DNA of 55,359 nt from CAZGLR01 sp964526635 (GCA_964526635.1 CAZGLR010000007.1:1-55359), one strand, 5' to 3'; counted from the stretch's first letter, positions 17,615 to 27,716 are shown. A program made the numbers and translations. Notes: generated from the sequence alone by a model not told the origin.

Positions 17615-20600
17615 TTATGCAACCGGTTTTCCCTCGCGGTCCAGTTCTTTTCGGACTGCCGATGCTATCGTCGCGCTGGTTACCGGTTTGAGGACAAATC
17701 CTCCGGCGCCGAGCTTTTGAGCTTCCAGGACCCGATCCGATTCGGAAAAACCGGAAAGGATAATCGCCTTCTGCTCCGGATTGTATTCAAGAATACGGCG
17801 GTAGGTATCGGCGCCGTCGATTCCCCCTGGCATAACCATATCGAGCACAACCAGATCATGTGGTTCATGCCTGAGCAGTTCCACTGCCCGTTCGCCCGAT
17901 TCCACAAAGGAAACGGTATAGCCCAAGCGGGTCAGCAGCTTGGACGTCACTTTGCGCTGAATGTCATCATCATCGACGATCAGTACTTTTTCATCGCCGC
18001 CGATGACGACATCCTCGTCGGTATCATCGGTTTCCTCGCGGGCAATGGGGAAATAGATGTAGAATGATGTCCCCCGGCCAACGGTACTTCTGAGGTCAAG
18101 ATAACCCCGATGGTCCTTGACGACAGCATCGACCACACTTAACCCAAGGCCTGAACCACGCTTTCTGTCGGCTGTTTTGGTTGAAAAGAACGGATCAAAG
18201 ATGCGCTGGATGATTTCTTCGGGGATACCGCAGCCGGTATCGGATATAGTCAGTTTTATGTATTCACCTTTGGGGACACGACCGAAAGCGATAGAGGTAT
18301 CATCGGCATAGAAGTTTTCAGTTTTCAACAGAATCCGCCCGGAGCCGTGGACTGCATCTCGGGCATTGACCAGCAAATTCACGATTGTCCGGTGAATCTG
18401 GGCCGGGCCGCCCTTGATCGGCATCAGATCATCGCACAGTTTCAAATCGAAGGTAATGTGCCGGGCGTGGTCTTTCAGTTCTTTAACCGCCTGCGAGACA
18501 ATGGTGTTCAGGTTAAAAACACGCTGATTATAATGCCCGCGCCGGCCCATAGTCAAAAGGTCCTGGTTGATTTCAACCATTTTTTTGGCGGCGTCTTCGA
18601 TCGCATCGATATACGGAAGCACCTGATGATCAACCGACAGTTCATCACGGATAAATTCCGGGTAGGCAATTATCGGGGCCATAATGTTGTTGAAATCATG
18701 TGCAACCTGCCCGGCTATGGTACCGGCCATCTCGAGCCGCTCGGCGCGCGACTCCAGTTCTTTCAGGCGACGGGTTTCGGTGATATCAAGAATCGTTCCA
18801 AAGGCACCGGCATATTGTCCGTTGCGATCGAAGCGCGGAGTAACATAGAAGTGGGCGTATCTGATTTTGCCATCGGACCTGTTAATGGCCAATTCATACT
18901 GAGAACACTCGCCTGTTTTCCGCTGTTCTGTCTCTGCCAGGATTTTTTGTTGTTCTGCCGGGCCGAAGTAATCGAGTACTGATTTACCGATGATATCATC
19001 GACATTGTTTTCACCCAAAATCTGGACAAAGGCGGGATTGGCGTATTGGATAATTTCGTTCTCATCGACAATACCGATACCTTCCATGACGGAATTGAAC
19101 AACTCCTGATAACGCGCCTCGGACTCAACCAGGGCTTCCTCGACAAGCTTGCGATCGGTGATATCCTGCGCGGTACCGAACATAGCAATCGTATTGCCGC
19201 TATCATCACGAATCATTTCAGCGGAATCGTGAAGATAGCGGATAGTGCCGTCATCGAGGATAATCCGGTACTCGATATCGTATGGATGAAACTCTTCCCT
19301 GGCCAGCCGTCCCATTTCGATGACACGATCATAATCCTCCGGGTGAATTTGGGTGAGAATCTTATCGAAAGACGGTTCAGCATGAGCGCAGCCTCGGATT
19401 TTTTTAAGTTCATCTGACCAGTAGAGTCTGCCAGAGGAAATATCCCAGGTATAATTGCCGATTTTGGCAATTGCCTGCGCTCGCTTCAGATCGGCTTCAC
19501 GCTCGCGCAGTTCTTCGGCTGCCCAGCGATGAACCAGGCCCAGTGCCAGGTTGGCGGCAAGGTGTTCAAACAGCGTAATCAGGGCAGGGTTGAACCGGTC
19601 CCGTTGGCTATCATTGAATTGAAGAAGTCCCAGCGTACGGTCACCATGACGCAATGGAATTAATGCTACCGATTCATAACCTTCGGCATGGCAGCGGTTA
19701 CGGTTACGGGTCCGGGTCTGGCGATCCTCTTCACTCGTTGCCGCCAGTAAATCGGTCGTGCTGTTGGTCCAGAAGCTGCCGAACCCGGTGAAAAAGGGCA
19801 AATCGGGATTGGTGCGACCGCAAATAACATTCCCGCACATACATTCAAGGACGGAATTGCCGGCACAATCCCGGCGAATGTCGCCATCGTCCATAATTTG
19901 ACACAAAGAAGTTTCGGCTTTGACAAAATCGTCGGAGAAGCCCCTGGTTTCATAATAGGGATAATCGTCGCCTTCTTTCAGGCGGATACCGACCGCTTCG
20001 CATCCGGACCATTCTTGCAGCAGCCTGGTAACCTCAGCCATCAGCTCATGGGATTCCCGAGTATTGCTCAGTTCCTGAAAAAAGCGAATAGTTATTTCTC
20101 GTTCGGACTCCGAGCGTTTCCTTTCGGTGATATCGCGGGTAAAGGCAACCAGAAAGCCCTGGTTAAACGGCAGATAGCTGACATTGACTTCGACATCGAT
20201 CAGGGAACCATCTTTGCGGTAATGCCTGGTCTCGAACAAATCGGAGCCATGTGTTTTAATCCGTTCGATATAGATTCTGATTTCTTCTGAGTCTTCGCCG
20301 GCATCGATTTCATGCACATGCAGGGAACACAGTTCTTCGATTGTATAACCCAGCATATCAGCGGCACTTTGATTGGCTTCTGCAATGCGACCATCAGCAT
20401 TGACCATCCAGAAGCCATCGATGGCGGTATTCAGCACAGAGGAATACTTCGTTTCGCGCTCAAGCCGGTCGGTGATATCACGGGTACTGCCACGGCGCCC
20501 CATAAACTCACCATCATCACTGAACACCGGAACGCAACTGTGAGTAACCCAGCGAGTGCGGCCGTCGCGGGTAATTATTCGGAAATCCATCTGCTCGACA

Positions 20601-23104
20601 GCAGTGTTGGGATTGAGTTCTTCATGAAAATGTCTCATGATCATGTCGCGATCACCCGGGTAGATCATTTCGGCGAACAAATCAGGATCGCGCTGAATGT
20701 CATCGGCACTGTATCCGGTAACACGTTCAATTGAGGGTGAGCAGTACAAGAGGGTGCCGGATGGTGACACCCAGGTTTCCCAGTCATACGTATAATCGGC
20801 GATAGTTCGATACCGGAATTCGCTTTCCCGCAGGGACTGTTCGGCCTTCTTGCGTTCGGTGATATCGAGTGCGGTAAAGGTCAGGCCCTTTGCGGGATCA
20901 GTATTATCGATGGGCGTGGATGTCACGAATATATCTATAATGGTATTGTCTTTTCGCCGCCAGCGCGTTTCGACCGCACCGGTGCCATAGTTTTCGATCT
21001 GCCGGTATTTTTCCCGGCCGACATAGTCGTATTCTTCGTCGGTGGGATACAGCATGCGAGCACTTTTACCAATGAGTTCCTCGGCGGTATACCCGGTCAT
21101 TTCGCAGACCTGTTGGTTGACATCCATGATAACCCGGTTGCGCACGACACCGATCCCCGTAGGCGCAACTCTGAAGATACTTTGCAGGTGATTCTGTTGA
21201 TCACGGAGCGCTTGCTCGGAGCGCTTGCGCTCGGTTATATCGGTGGTAATAACGACTATCTTATCGACATCACAGTTGTCGTTATGCAGACCGTAGAAAA
21301 TCTGTGACACCCAGCGTGTCTCGCCGGAGCGGTGATTGTCACAGCGGCATTCGGGAATTGTAAGCAGGCCGCCCTCTCGATAAACCCGTTCTACCTCTTC
21401 GCGATAGTGATTGAGATAGGTATCCTGGGGATCGAAGGTCAGCTCATCCGGATTGGAGACCATGAACTCGGCCACCGCTTCTTCGGGGACACTCCAGATT
21501 TCGCGCCAGGCGCGGTTGACCGCCAACAGGCAGCCGTTACGGTTTCGGACAGATATTCCCAGCGGCGAATTTTCGATAATCGCCCGGTTGAATTGTTCGC
21601 TCGCACGCAGGGCGGTCTCGGCCTGTCGCCGTTCGGTGATATCCCGGGCAATTCCCTGAACGCCGATAATTGTATCATCCTGTACAATCGGCGTCACACT
21701 GACTTCAATTGGTATATCGGAGCCATCTTTACGAACGCCGTCGAATTCAAGCACCTGATATTCTTCACCGGCCACCGCGCGAACGAAAGCCTGAACTGCG
21801 CGTTCCATCTCATGCTCGGGGAAAAATGTGCTGAATTGCGTGCCTTTGACTTCGTCAGAGGTATAACCGAACACGCGATTTACCGCCGGCGAGGTATAGG
21901 TCACTCGACCCTCGAGATCAAGCTGCCAGATATCCTCGATACTGGAATTGGCGATAAGACGGAATCTCTCTTCGCTTTGTTTCAGGGCATTCTCGGCCCG
22001 CTTTCGGACTACGTTTTCCCAGACAATCTCAGCGATATGCTGGATTGTCTCGATATCAGCTTTGTCATAGATGGTTGGCTTGTTACCGATTCCAAGAACA
22101 GCAACAATTTTATTTTTTCGAACGACCGGGACGATAATCTCTCGTGCGATAGGCGCCTGCCCCCGGGGCGAGGTGTGTGTATGCTCAGGTGAAATGTGAT
22201 CGTTGTGTATAATCGGCCGACGCTGGTGAAAACAATCTATCAATGTGCCTTCTTGTGCAATAGAAAAATGATTGGGCAAAGTCTCCGTCGCATGAAGATG
22301 TTCCAGTGTACGGGCGGACCATACTTTCAAGGCCAGGTTCTCCTCAGCTTCGTCAACTAAGTGGAAAAAACTGACTGTACTGTCAGTGATATCTTCGACC
22401 TCATCGAGGCATTTTCGCAACAGTTCCTCGATACTGTGGTCGGCGGCATATTCAATCAATCGAAGCTGCATTGCCTGCATACTTTCGGCGCGTTTTGATG
22501 CGCTGATATCCTTAAATGCACAATAGGTTTGTCGGAAGGCGCCATCATCTTCATAGCGAACGACGCCATCGAAGAGGGTGTCAATATAGTGACCGTCTTT
22601 GTGCCTCAATTTAAAAGCAATGTCGCAGACGACCCCCTCATTGCGGAAACTGGCAAAGCGTTCTGCGAAAAGTACCGTGGTCTCAGGCGGTAAAAATTCG
22701 GCAAATGATTTGCCAATGACTTCATCCCGGTCATATCCAAGGACTTCAAGCCAGGCGGGATTGACTTCAATAATCCGGCCTTCTTCATCAAGTGACTGAT
22801 ATGGAATCGGGGCATGAGTAAAAAACGCCCGATAGGTGTTTTCACTCCGGCGCAGCTCACTTTGTGCGCGATGCCGGCCCATGATATTGATCCATAAGGC
22901 GATGATGATCGATAACAGGATAGCAATGATAATCAAAGAGCTGATAATATGCGTAGAATAGGATTGAATGAACAATATCGGGTCTGCAAGCATCAGTCTG
23001 CCAGGGGCGTTATGCCGGAGAAAACCGGCCACTGGCGAACAGCAGGCGCCACCTGTCGAGATAAGGCATGATATGACGGCCAAAAAGATGCGAGGGTGAT
23101 ACAT
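17615..23104 (-). CDS. Giant multi-PAS/GAF hybrid histidine kinase
   Basis: The 1829-residue protein has a membrane segment near residues 52-75, then PAS (~88-207), GAF (~212-372) and five PAS domains to about 1005. A Cys-containing GAF follows (~1010-1200; LECMCGNVICG), then two more PAS, HisKA with H1469 (GQVAHDFNN), HATPase (~1570-1690) and a C-terminal receiver with D1755 (VVLDMVMPGG). That makes eight PAS and two GAF domains. With only one membrane span it probably integrates cytoplasmic signals and passes phosphate to its own receiver or a phosphotransfer protein. No output partner is adjacent. The neighbouring ECF operon begins 159 nt downstream and may be unrelated. Confidence 0.92.
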   Translation of the reverse strand: MYHPRIFLAVISCLISTGGACCSPVAGFLRHNAPGRLMLADPILFIQSYSTHIISSLIIIAILLSIIIALWINIMGRHRAQSELRRSENTYRAFFTHAPIPYQSLDEEGRIIEVNPAWLEVLGYDRDEVIGKSFAEFLPPETTVLFAERFASFRNEGVVCDIAFKLRHKDGHYIDTLFDGVVRYEDDGAFRQTYCAFKDISASKRAESMQAMQLRLIEYAADHSIEELLRKCLDEVEDITDSTVSFFHLVDEAEENLALKVWSARTLEHLHATETLPNHFSIAQEGTLIDCFHQRRPIIHNDHISPEHTHTSPRGQAPIAREIIVPVVRKNKIVAVLGIGNKPTIYDKADIETIQHIAEIVWENVVRKRAENALKQSEERFRLIANSSIEDIWQLDLEGRVTYTSPAVNRVFGYTSDEVKGTQFSTFFPEHEMERAVQAFVRAVAGEEYQVLEFDGVRKDGSDIPIEVSVTPIVQDDTIIGVQGIARDITERRQAETALRASEQFNRAIIENSPLGISVRNRNGCLLAVNRAWREIWSVPEEAVAEFMVSNPDELTFDPQDTYLNHYREEVERVYREGGLLTIPECRCDNHRSGETRWVSQIFYGLHNDNCDVDKIVVITTDITERKRSEQALRDQQNHLQSIFRVAPTGIGVVRNRVIMDVNQQVCEMTGYTAEELIGKSARMLYPTDEEYDYVGREKYRQIENYGTGAVETRWRRKDNTIIDIFVTSTPIDNTDPAKGLTFTALDITERKKAEQSLRESEFRYRTIADYTYDWETWVSPSGTLLYCSPSIERVTGYSADDIQRDPDLFAEMIYPGDRDMIMRHFHEELNPNTAVEQMDFRIITRDGRTRWVTHSCVPVFSDDGEFMGRRGSTRDITDRLERETKYSSVLNTAIDGFWMVNADGRIAEANQSAADMLGYTIEELCSLHVHEIDAGEDSEEIRIYIERIKTHGSDLFETRHYRKDGSLIDVEVNVSYLPFNQGFLVAFTRDITERKRSESEREITIRFFQELSNTRESHELMAEVTRLLQEWSGCEAVGIRLKEGDDYPYYETRGFSDDFVKAETSLCQIMDDGDIRRDCAGNSVLECMCGNVICGRTNPDLPFFTGFGSFWTNSTTDLLAATSEEDRQTRTRNRNRCHAEGYESVALIPLRHGDRTLGLLQFNDSQRDRFNPALITLFEHLAANLALGLVHRWAAEELREREADLKRAQAIAKIGNYTWDISSGRLYWSDELKKIRGCAHAEPSFDKILTQIHPEDYDRVIEMGRLAREEFHPYDIEYRIILDDGTIRYLHDSAEMIRDDSGNTIAMFGTAQDITDRKLVEEALVESEARYQELFNSVMEGIGIVDENEIIQYANPAFVQILGENNVDDIIGKSVLDYFGPAEQQKILAETEQRKTGECSQYELAINRSDGKIRYAHFYVTPRFDRNGQYAGAFGTILDITETRRLKELESRAERLEMAGTIAGQVAHDFNNIMAPIIAYPEFIRDELSVDHQVLPYIDAIEDAAKKMVEINQDLLTMGRRGHYNQRVFNLNTIVSQAVKELKDHARHITFDLKLCDDLMPIKGGPAQIHRTIVNLLVNARDAVHGSGRILLKTENFYADDTSIAFGRVPKGEYIKLTISDTGCGIPEEIIQRIFDPFFSTKTADRKRGSGLGLSVVDAVVKDHRGYLDLRSTVGRGTSFYIYFPIAREETDDTDEDVVIGGDEKVLIVDDDDIQRKVTSKLLTRLGYTVSFVESGERAVELLRHEPHDLVVLDMVMPGGIDGADTYRRILEYNPEQKAIILSGFSESDRVLEAQKLGAGGFVLKPVTSATIASAVRKELDREGKPVA

Positions 23105-23343
23105 CCTGTTCCCCCGAGGAGTCGTGCGACCCCCCTCTCTTCGAGATGTCAGACACGGCGATTGGCGGAAAATATAGGATCAAAGAGGGTAACCTTTAAG
23201 AGATAATCTGTGCAACCGCCGGCCAAAAAATATCGAATTATCGGTCCTCTTTACATACTTCAACCTATCACTGTTGAATATTTTAGACAATTAAATAGTC
23301 GGACAACACATAACAGGTTTCGCCATAAATTACTAAATAGTAA

Positions 23344-24175
23344 TTAATCACGAACAGCTGAGGTAAGTCGCAGTCGCCGCCACCAGAGGAATATGGCGCC
23401 CAGTCCCATGATGATGGCGAATATAGCGAAAACCGCAGAACCATCGGGAAGCGGCAACAGTAGTCGTGAAATACCATAGAGGAGCAAATAAATAGACAGA
23501 CTGGTGGTAACCGCAAGATATAAGCCTTTCTTCAATGCAGCGACCGGCGTATGATGATCCTGACCGATCCGTGCGGCACTTCTGCGCCAGAATCCCGGCG
23601 GGCGGGTCTTGCGGTAATAATCAGCCAGAAGATCCGGATTTGTGGGCTTTGTCGAGAGGGTGGCAATGACGACGATTACTGTCGAAATCGAAGACATCAG
23701 AAGCAGCCGGAGCCATTCGGCATCGGTTGACGCCAGCGCGGCCGGCATCCCGGTCAGGACCAACCCCTTGATACCAGACGGCAGCAGGTCTTGAATGGCG
23801 GTGGCAAACAGGAATAACTCCCGAACGGCGCCAGGCGTGGCCGAGCAGAAAGCCGATAATGAGAAAGCCGAAGCCATAGATCCACAAGCGCCAGAGCAAA
23901 AATATCCCGCCGGTGGCTATCAAGCCGGTGACGAGAAGCGGGGTATCGGCGGCAAACTGAGTAGCGGCCAGACTGACTCCGGCACGCCATCCCCGAATCG
24001 TGCGATCGGCCAGAAAATACTTTTCCAGATTTTTGGATGCTTTGCTGCGGTTGATGAAGCCGGTGGTAATACAGTAGACAATAAAGGCAAGTATAATCAG
24101 CAGATCGAGAATCGGCGGCCTCCCTGCATGATTGATAATTATAGAGTCTTCGTCACATGGTACGCGATAAACCAA
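23344..24175 (-). pseudogene. Decayed sodium:solute symporter
   Basis: The N-terminal part in one frame (24175 to about 23815; LDLLIILAFIVYCITTGF, KYFLADRTIRGWRAGVSLAATQF) matches the first transporter helices. The C-terminal part in another frame (about 23826 to 23344; ATAIQDLLPSGIKGLVLTG, then ATLSTKPTNPDLLADYYRK) matches the end. The parts join directly at 23815-23826, so most of the middle is missing. Within the C-terminal part GMPAALAST runs straight into EWLRLLLMSS, pointing to a second internal deletion. Normal family members have about 550-600 residues and only ~280 codons remain. Confidence 0.75.
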
Positions 24176-24585
24176 TCAGACTATGGCTGCTTACCCGATG
24201 TCATGCGGAGCCGCTATCAAAACAAAAGATGGTAAACCGGTACCGGAGGATCGTTGTCGCCGGGTTAGACCTTGCAGTGCTCCGGCGCTTATTGTACTAT
24301 GGTCTTGCTATGCGTATTTCTATAATCGGCGGAACCGGACTGACCGGGCCGCCCGACAGATTTACAATATCTACGAAGAGCCAACTCTGACTGAGGCTGA
24401 ATGGGTGTTTAAAAACTCAGAAATCGAGGCGCCAATCACGTGTTCAGGGAGTGTTCGGAGGCCGCCCGTGCGGAGATCGTCGATTGTAGAGCTTCCTGAT
24501 GCGTCGTTAGTAATCACAAACCGGCCGAAAATAGTTTTTCAACACCCTGCTAATGGTGCACTTTTCGAATATTCCGGAAACTATC
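24176..24585. other. Intergenic region beside the pseudogene
   Basis: I see no supportable gene in these 410 nt. A short plus-strand stretch at 24309 reads MRISIIGGTGLTG, like the first strand of a Rossmann-fold enzyme, but the frame closes 13 codons later. It may be the remnant of another lost gene. Confidence 0.35.
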
Positions 24586-25329
24586 TTACCGGTGTTCGGG
24601 ATTGGGATTTTCAAAACGGCACCCGGCATCCCATTTCGAACGCTGATTGCCGTGGGCCGGAATACCGCCGGCGTCTTTGATCATTCGCGCCAGATGCAGC
24701 AGATTCCACGTCATGAAGGTAGTGTTGCGATTGGTGAAGTCGTTTTCGGGACCACCGGAGTTTTCATCGAGATACGAGGGCCCCGGGCCGACTTCACCGA
24801 TCCAGCCGGCATCGGCCTGCGGTGGAATCACATACCCCAGATGCTGCAGGGCATAAAGAATCGACATAGAGCAATGTTTGACACCATCTTCGTTACCGGT
24901 AATCAAACATCCGCCGACGCGACCATAGTAGCTGTATTGTCCATCATCATTGAGCCGGGCCGATCCGCCATAGAGACGCTCGATTACCTGGGTGCAGACT
25001 GATGATTTTTCACCCAGCCAGATCGGGGATCCAATGACAAGAATATCGGCGGCCATAACTTTATTGTCAATCTCGGGCCAGTCGTCACTCTCCCAGCCAT
25101 GTTCACGCATATCCGGATAGACGCCAAAAGCGATGTTGTCATCAACCGGCCGCAGTACTTCAGTGGAAACTCCGACTTTCTCCATAATTGTTTTCGACAT
25201 TTTGATCAAGCCCTCGGTATGCGAAAGATTCGGAGATTTCTTTAGCGTACAGTTTAGAAACAGGGCCTTGATATCCGAAAAATCCCAGTTGTGCTGCGCA
25301 CAGAGTTCTTCTTGTTTTTTGTTAAGCAT
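24586..25329 (-). CDS. Flavodoxin-fold NAD(P)H-dependent FMN reductase
   Basis: The 247-residue protein has the flavodoxin-like fold of the FMN reductase family: ALFLNCTLKKSP for FMN phosphate binding, ADILVIGSPIWLGEKSS and GGCLITGNEDGVKHC. GGAGAATTATC precedes the ATG at 25329. The enzyme probably reduces quinones or other small electron acceptors with NAD(P)H. It starts 59 nt after the triple-rhodanese gene on the same strand and is likely co-transcribed with it. The electron acceptor cannot be told from sequence. Confidence 0.85.
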   Translation of the reverse strand: MLNKKQEELCAQHNWDFSDIKALFLNCTLKKSPNLSHTEGLIKMSKTIMEKVGVSTEVLRPVDDNIAFGVYPDMREHGWESDDWPEIDNKVMAADILVIGSPIWLGEKSSVCTQVIERLYGGSARLNDDGQYSYYGRVGGCLITGNEDGVKHCSMSILYALQHLGYVIPPQADAGWIGEVGPGPSYLDENSGGPENDFTNRNTTFMTWNLLHLARMIKDAGGIPAHGNQRSKWDAGCRFENPNPEHR

Positions 25330-25388
25330 GATAATTCTCCACTGATTGTGATGCGCTTAGTGAGACTTTGAGTGACTTCCGCCGAAGC

Positions 25389-26693
25389 CTACAATACCGG
25401 GGCCTGATTTTCGGGAACACCGGTTTCGACGGGATTATCGGGGTCTTCACTCCATTCCATCCAGCCGCCGTCATACACTGAAATTCTCGGCCAGCCCATT
25501 AGCCAGGCGTTGAAGAAGGCCTCACTGGCACGCCATCCGGTACCACAGTAGAAGGCGATGTGTTTTTCCGGTACAATGCCATCGGCCATCCAGACGCGGG
25601 CGATTTCATGGTACTCCCGCATAGTATGATCCCAGTGACGGTAGTTTTCCATGTGATACGCATCGCTGCCGCAATTACCGAAAATTGCTCCCGGTATACG
25701 ACCCACTTTTTCAATATAGTTATATCCACTGACATTGCCGATAAACTCTTCCCAACTGCGAATGCTGACCAGCTCGCCATTGGTCGATTCAAGCAGTTCC
25801 TTCGCTTTGGGTGTGTCGATGATCAAGTCAGGACTTGTCGGGATCTCAGCACCGAAATCATCGACTGGTTTGATTTCGGTTTCTTTGGTGGTGATATCAA
25901 AGCCAGCAGCTTTCCACGCCGCCATACCGCCATTAAGAATACGGATATCTTTTACGCCGGCATAGAGCAGAATCTGGGCGCATCTCATAGCGGCCAGATG
26001 ACCCGCCATACGACCGGGGTATTCATCTTCGTTATTGGGATGTGAAAAACGGCCATAGAGAATGACTGTTTTGTCGCGATGGATCCCGAGACTGGTCAGA
26101 GCGTTTTCAATTTCATCCGGTCTTCGGCAATTCCATGTTTTGGAAGATTCCAAACTTTCGGTATCAAGATGTACGGCTCCCGGAATATGACCGGATTCAT
26201 AATCCTCGCGATAGCGGTAACTGGCATGACAGATGATGAATTCATCATTATCGTATTCCGGCGGCATTCTGCCATCGAGGAGCATTTGTATCCATTCGGG
26301 GTAAACCAGGTGTTTATATCGCGGCAGACGTTCCATGGGGAGTTCCGTGTTTTCAGACCATTCCATAAAGTGATCAAATGTTTTGATGTCTTTGTAACCC
26401 GCAATTTGGAGTTTTCGGGCAACATCCTGCGAATCCTCCGGGGAGTATCCATAGATGATAACCGGGAGATCGGTGGTAATCCCTTTGCTTTTGAGAAGAT
26501 CGAGCCAGTCGCGGGTATCATCGGTCCATTGCCGGGGAAATGTTGCCGCGCCTGAAATGTGTCCTCCCCGGGGTTCATTGTGCAGCGCCCAACCGTTGTA
26601 GGCCGCCAGCGGGCGAACATCCAGCAGCATGCGTCCCGGGTCCTGAAAACAAGCCATCAATGCCTGAATCGTCTCGATTGATCCAATTGTCAT
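25389..26693 (-). CDS. Triple-rhodanese sulfurtransferase
   Basis: The 434-residue protein holds three rhodanese-like domains (about 1-125, 130-285 and 300-425). The first (IIYGYSPEDSQ) and second (ILYGRFSHPNNE) lack the loop cysteine. The third has AFYCGTGWRASEAF, the CxxGxR active-site loop. One catalytic and two structural or regulatory domains are therefore expected. It would move sulfane sulfur to a thiol acceptor such as cyanide, thioredoxin or glutathione. AGGAGTGAGTCTTT precedes the ATG. The flavodoxin-like reductase follows. The long leader (26694-26900) contains a weak sigma-54-like element. Confidence 0.86.
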   Translation of the reverse strand: MTIGSIETIQALMACFQDPGRMLLDVRPLAAYNGWALHNEPRGGHISGAATFPRQWTDDTRDWLDLLKSKGITTDLPVIIYGYSPEDSQDVARKLQIAGYKDIKTFDHFMEWSENTELPMERLPRYKHLVYPEWIQMLLDGRMPPEYDNDEFIICHASYRYREDYESGHIPGAVHLDTESLESSKTWNCRRPDEIENALTSLGIHRDKTVILYGRFSHPNNEDEYPGRMAGHLAAMRCAQILLYAGVKDIRILNGGMAAWKAAGFDITTKETEIKPVDDFGAEIPTSPDLIIDTPKAKELLESTNGELVSIRSWEEFIGNVSGYNYIEKVGRIPGAIFGNCGSDAYHMENYRHWDHTMREYHEIARVWMADGIVPEKHIAFYCGTGWRASEAFFNAWLMGWPRISVYDGGWMEWSEDPDNPVETGVPENQAPVL

Positions 26694-27051
26694 AAAGACT
26701 CACTCCTGTATTTCTGTGTTCAAGGCGGCATTGAAATATCAAAGCGTCCTGAAAAATCACATGCGGTCATTCATCGCGTTGAGATATACCACGGTAATAA
26801 TTTCTGCTATCAACTTAACGATGCCGTTTTTGATGTCAAGTCCATTATGGTACAGTCTGACTCGCGCATGCCGCCTTCTCCAATAGTGATTTAAGCAATA
26901 TGCGAACCAAACACTGGAAAATCACGGATATTCCGGGTGATTTTTGTCAAATGCCATCAGTTTGAGGAACGAACGGACCGCTTCTCATGCATAAAAAGCC
27001 CTGTTTATAGATTTTGCATCATGATACTTTTGCGTAATTGACAAAACCCTG
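26694..27051. other. Intergenic region upstream of rhodanese gene
   Basis: No gene is seen in these 358 nt. The only feature I can support is the sigma-54-like element at 26895-26910, which would give a leader of about 190 nt. Confidence 0.4.
26895..26910 (-). promoter_or_regulatory. Weak sigma-54-like promoter
   Basis: On the minus strand TTGGTTCGCATATTGC has GG and GC exactly 10 nt apart and an intact TTGC, but the -24 half (TTGGTTCG) departs from TTGGCACG at two positions. It points at the rhodanese gene, whose start is about 190 nt away. Confidence 0.35.
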
Positions 27052-27150
27052 CTAGTCATCGAGACCCTTGACCTTATAGTTGCCATTAATAGTTTCGAGA
27101 GCATAGATGAAAACCGCCGTCATGGCAACGATCACATAAATGTCTGTCAT
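27052..27150 (-). CDS. 32-residue single-helix membrane peptide
   Basis: ATG 27150 to TAG 27052 encodes 32 residues: MTDIY, a hydrophobic stretch (VIVAMTAVFIYAL, about 6-18) and a polar tail ending KVKGLDD. GAGG lies 3 nt before the ATG, which is close. The shape is that of small membrane proteins that sit beside larger complexes, but I recognise no family. It begins 61 nt after the DUF2267 gene on the same strand and could share its transcript. Evidence is limited to frame, helix and ribosome-binding site. Confidence 0.45.
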   Translation of the reverse strand: MTDIYVIVAMTAVFIYALETINGNYKVKGLDD

Positions 27151-27211
27151 CTGCCTCTTCGATTAAAATTTCTTTGCGACAAAACTTAAAATCGAAAGGA
27201 GACTCGGATAA

Positions 27212-27610
27212 TCAGTTGGATGGCATTTCGCCGGTCGTACCGGCTTCGAACAGACGCTGATAGTCATCGGGTAATTGACTTTTTACATCATTGAGTTCAC
27301 CGGCAGCGACCGCATCCTTCAAGACGTCAAACACAGCGCGGACATGATAGACAGCAATCGGCAGATCGGCGCCCTCGCGCTCCGAGACACGCTTCAGGAA
27401 ATCATCGGATGAAAACCGTTCACCCTTACCGGCCGTATTTAAAAATCTCCCGATTTCCTCTGGTAATTGAGAGGCAAGATGCTTCGGTTCTTTACCGCTG
27501 AGCCGTTCTGATAGAGTTTCAAGCGTCACCCGGGTCAACTTCAGGGCGGCTTCTTCCGATGGAAGCTTGGCACGGTTTTGGACATGTCCGATAAAATCAT
27601 GGAATTGCAT
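27212..27610 (-). CDS. DUF2267 stress-associated protein
   Basis: ATG 27610 (MQFHDFIGHVQNRA) is set by a strong CAGGAGGTGATATC just before it. A longer frame to 27646 has no such signal. The 132-residue all-helical product matches the DUF2267 family (ALKLTRVTLETLSERLSG, ASQLPEEIGRFL, FDVLKDAVAAGEL, SQLPDDYQRLF). Its biochemical role is unknown, and members often sit with universal-stress and CBS proteins. A sigma-54-type promoter lies about 107 nt upstream, divergent from that of the CBS operon. Confidence 0.85.
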   Translation of the reverse strand: MQFHDFIGHVQNRAKLPSEEAALKLTRVTLETLSERLSGKEPKHLASQLPEEIGRFLNTAGKGERFSSDDFLKRVSEREGADLPIAVYHVRAVFDVLKDAVAAGELNDVKSQLPDDYQRLFEAGTTGEMPSN

Positions 27611-27716
27611 GATATCACCTCCTGAATAACTGAATGGTCCAAGCACTCCGGGTGATCTGATGTGATCGTGTACATCCGGTGTGCGTTGCAGTTATTTCTA
27701 TCGATTCAGATCGGTT

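Noticed and set aside
23212..23226. Sigma-54-like element upstream of the giant kinase (minus strand TTGGCCGGCGGTTGC)
   Set aside because: GG and GC are 9 nt apart instead of the strict 10, and the -24 half is poor.
24309..24387. Rossmann-like start MRISIIGGTGLTG on the plus strand
   Set aside because: The frame ends 13 codons later and no further fold elements follow. A relict or chance similarity.
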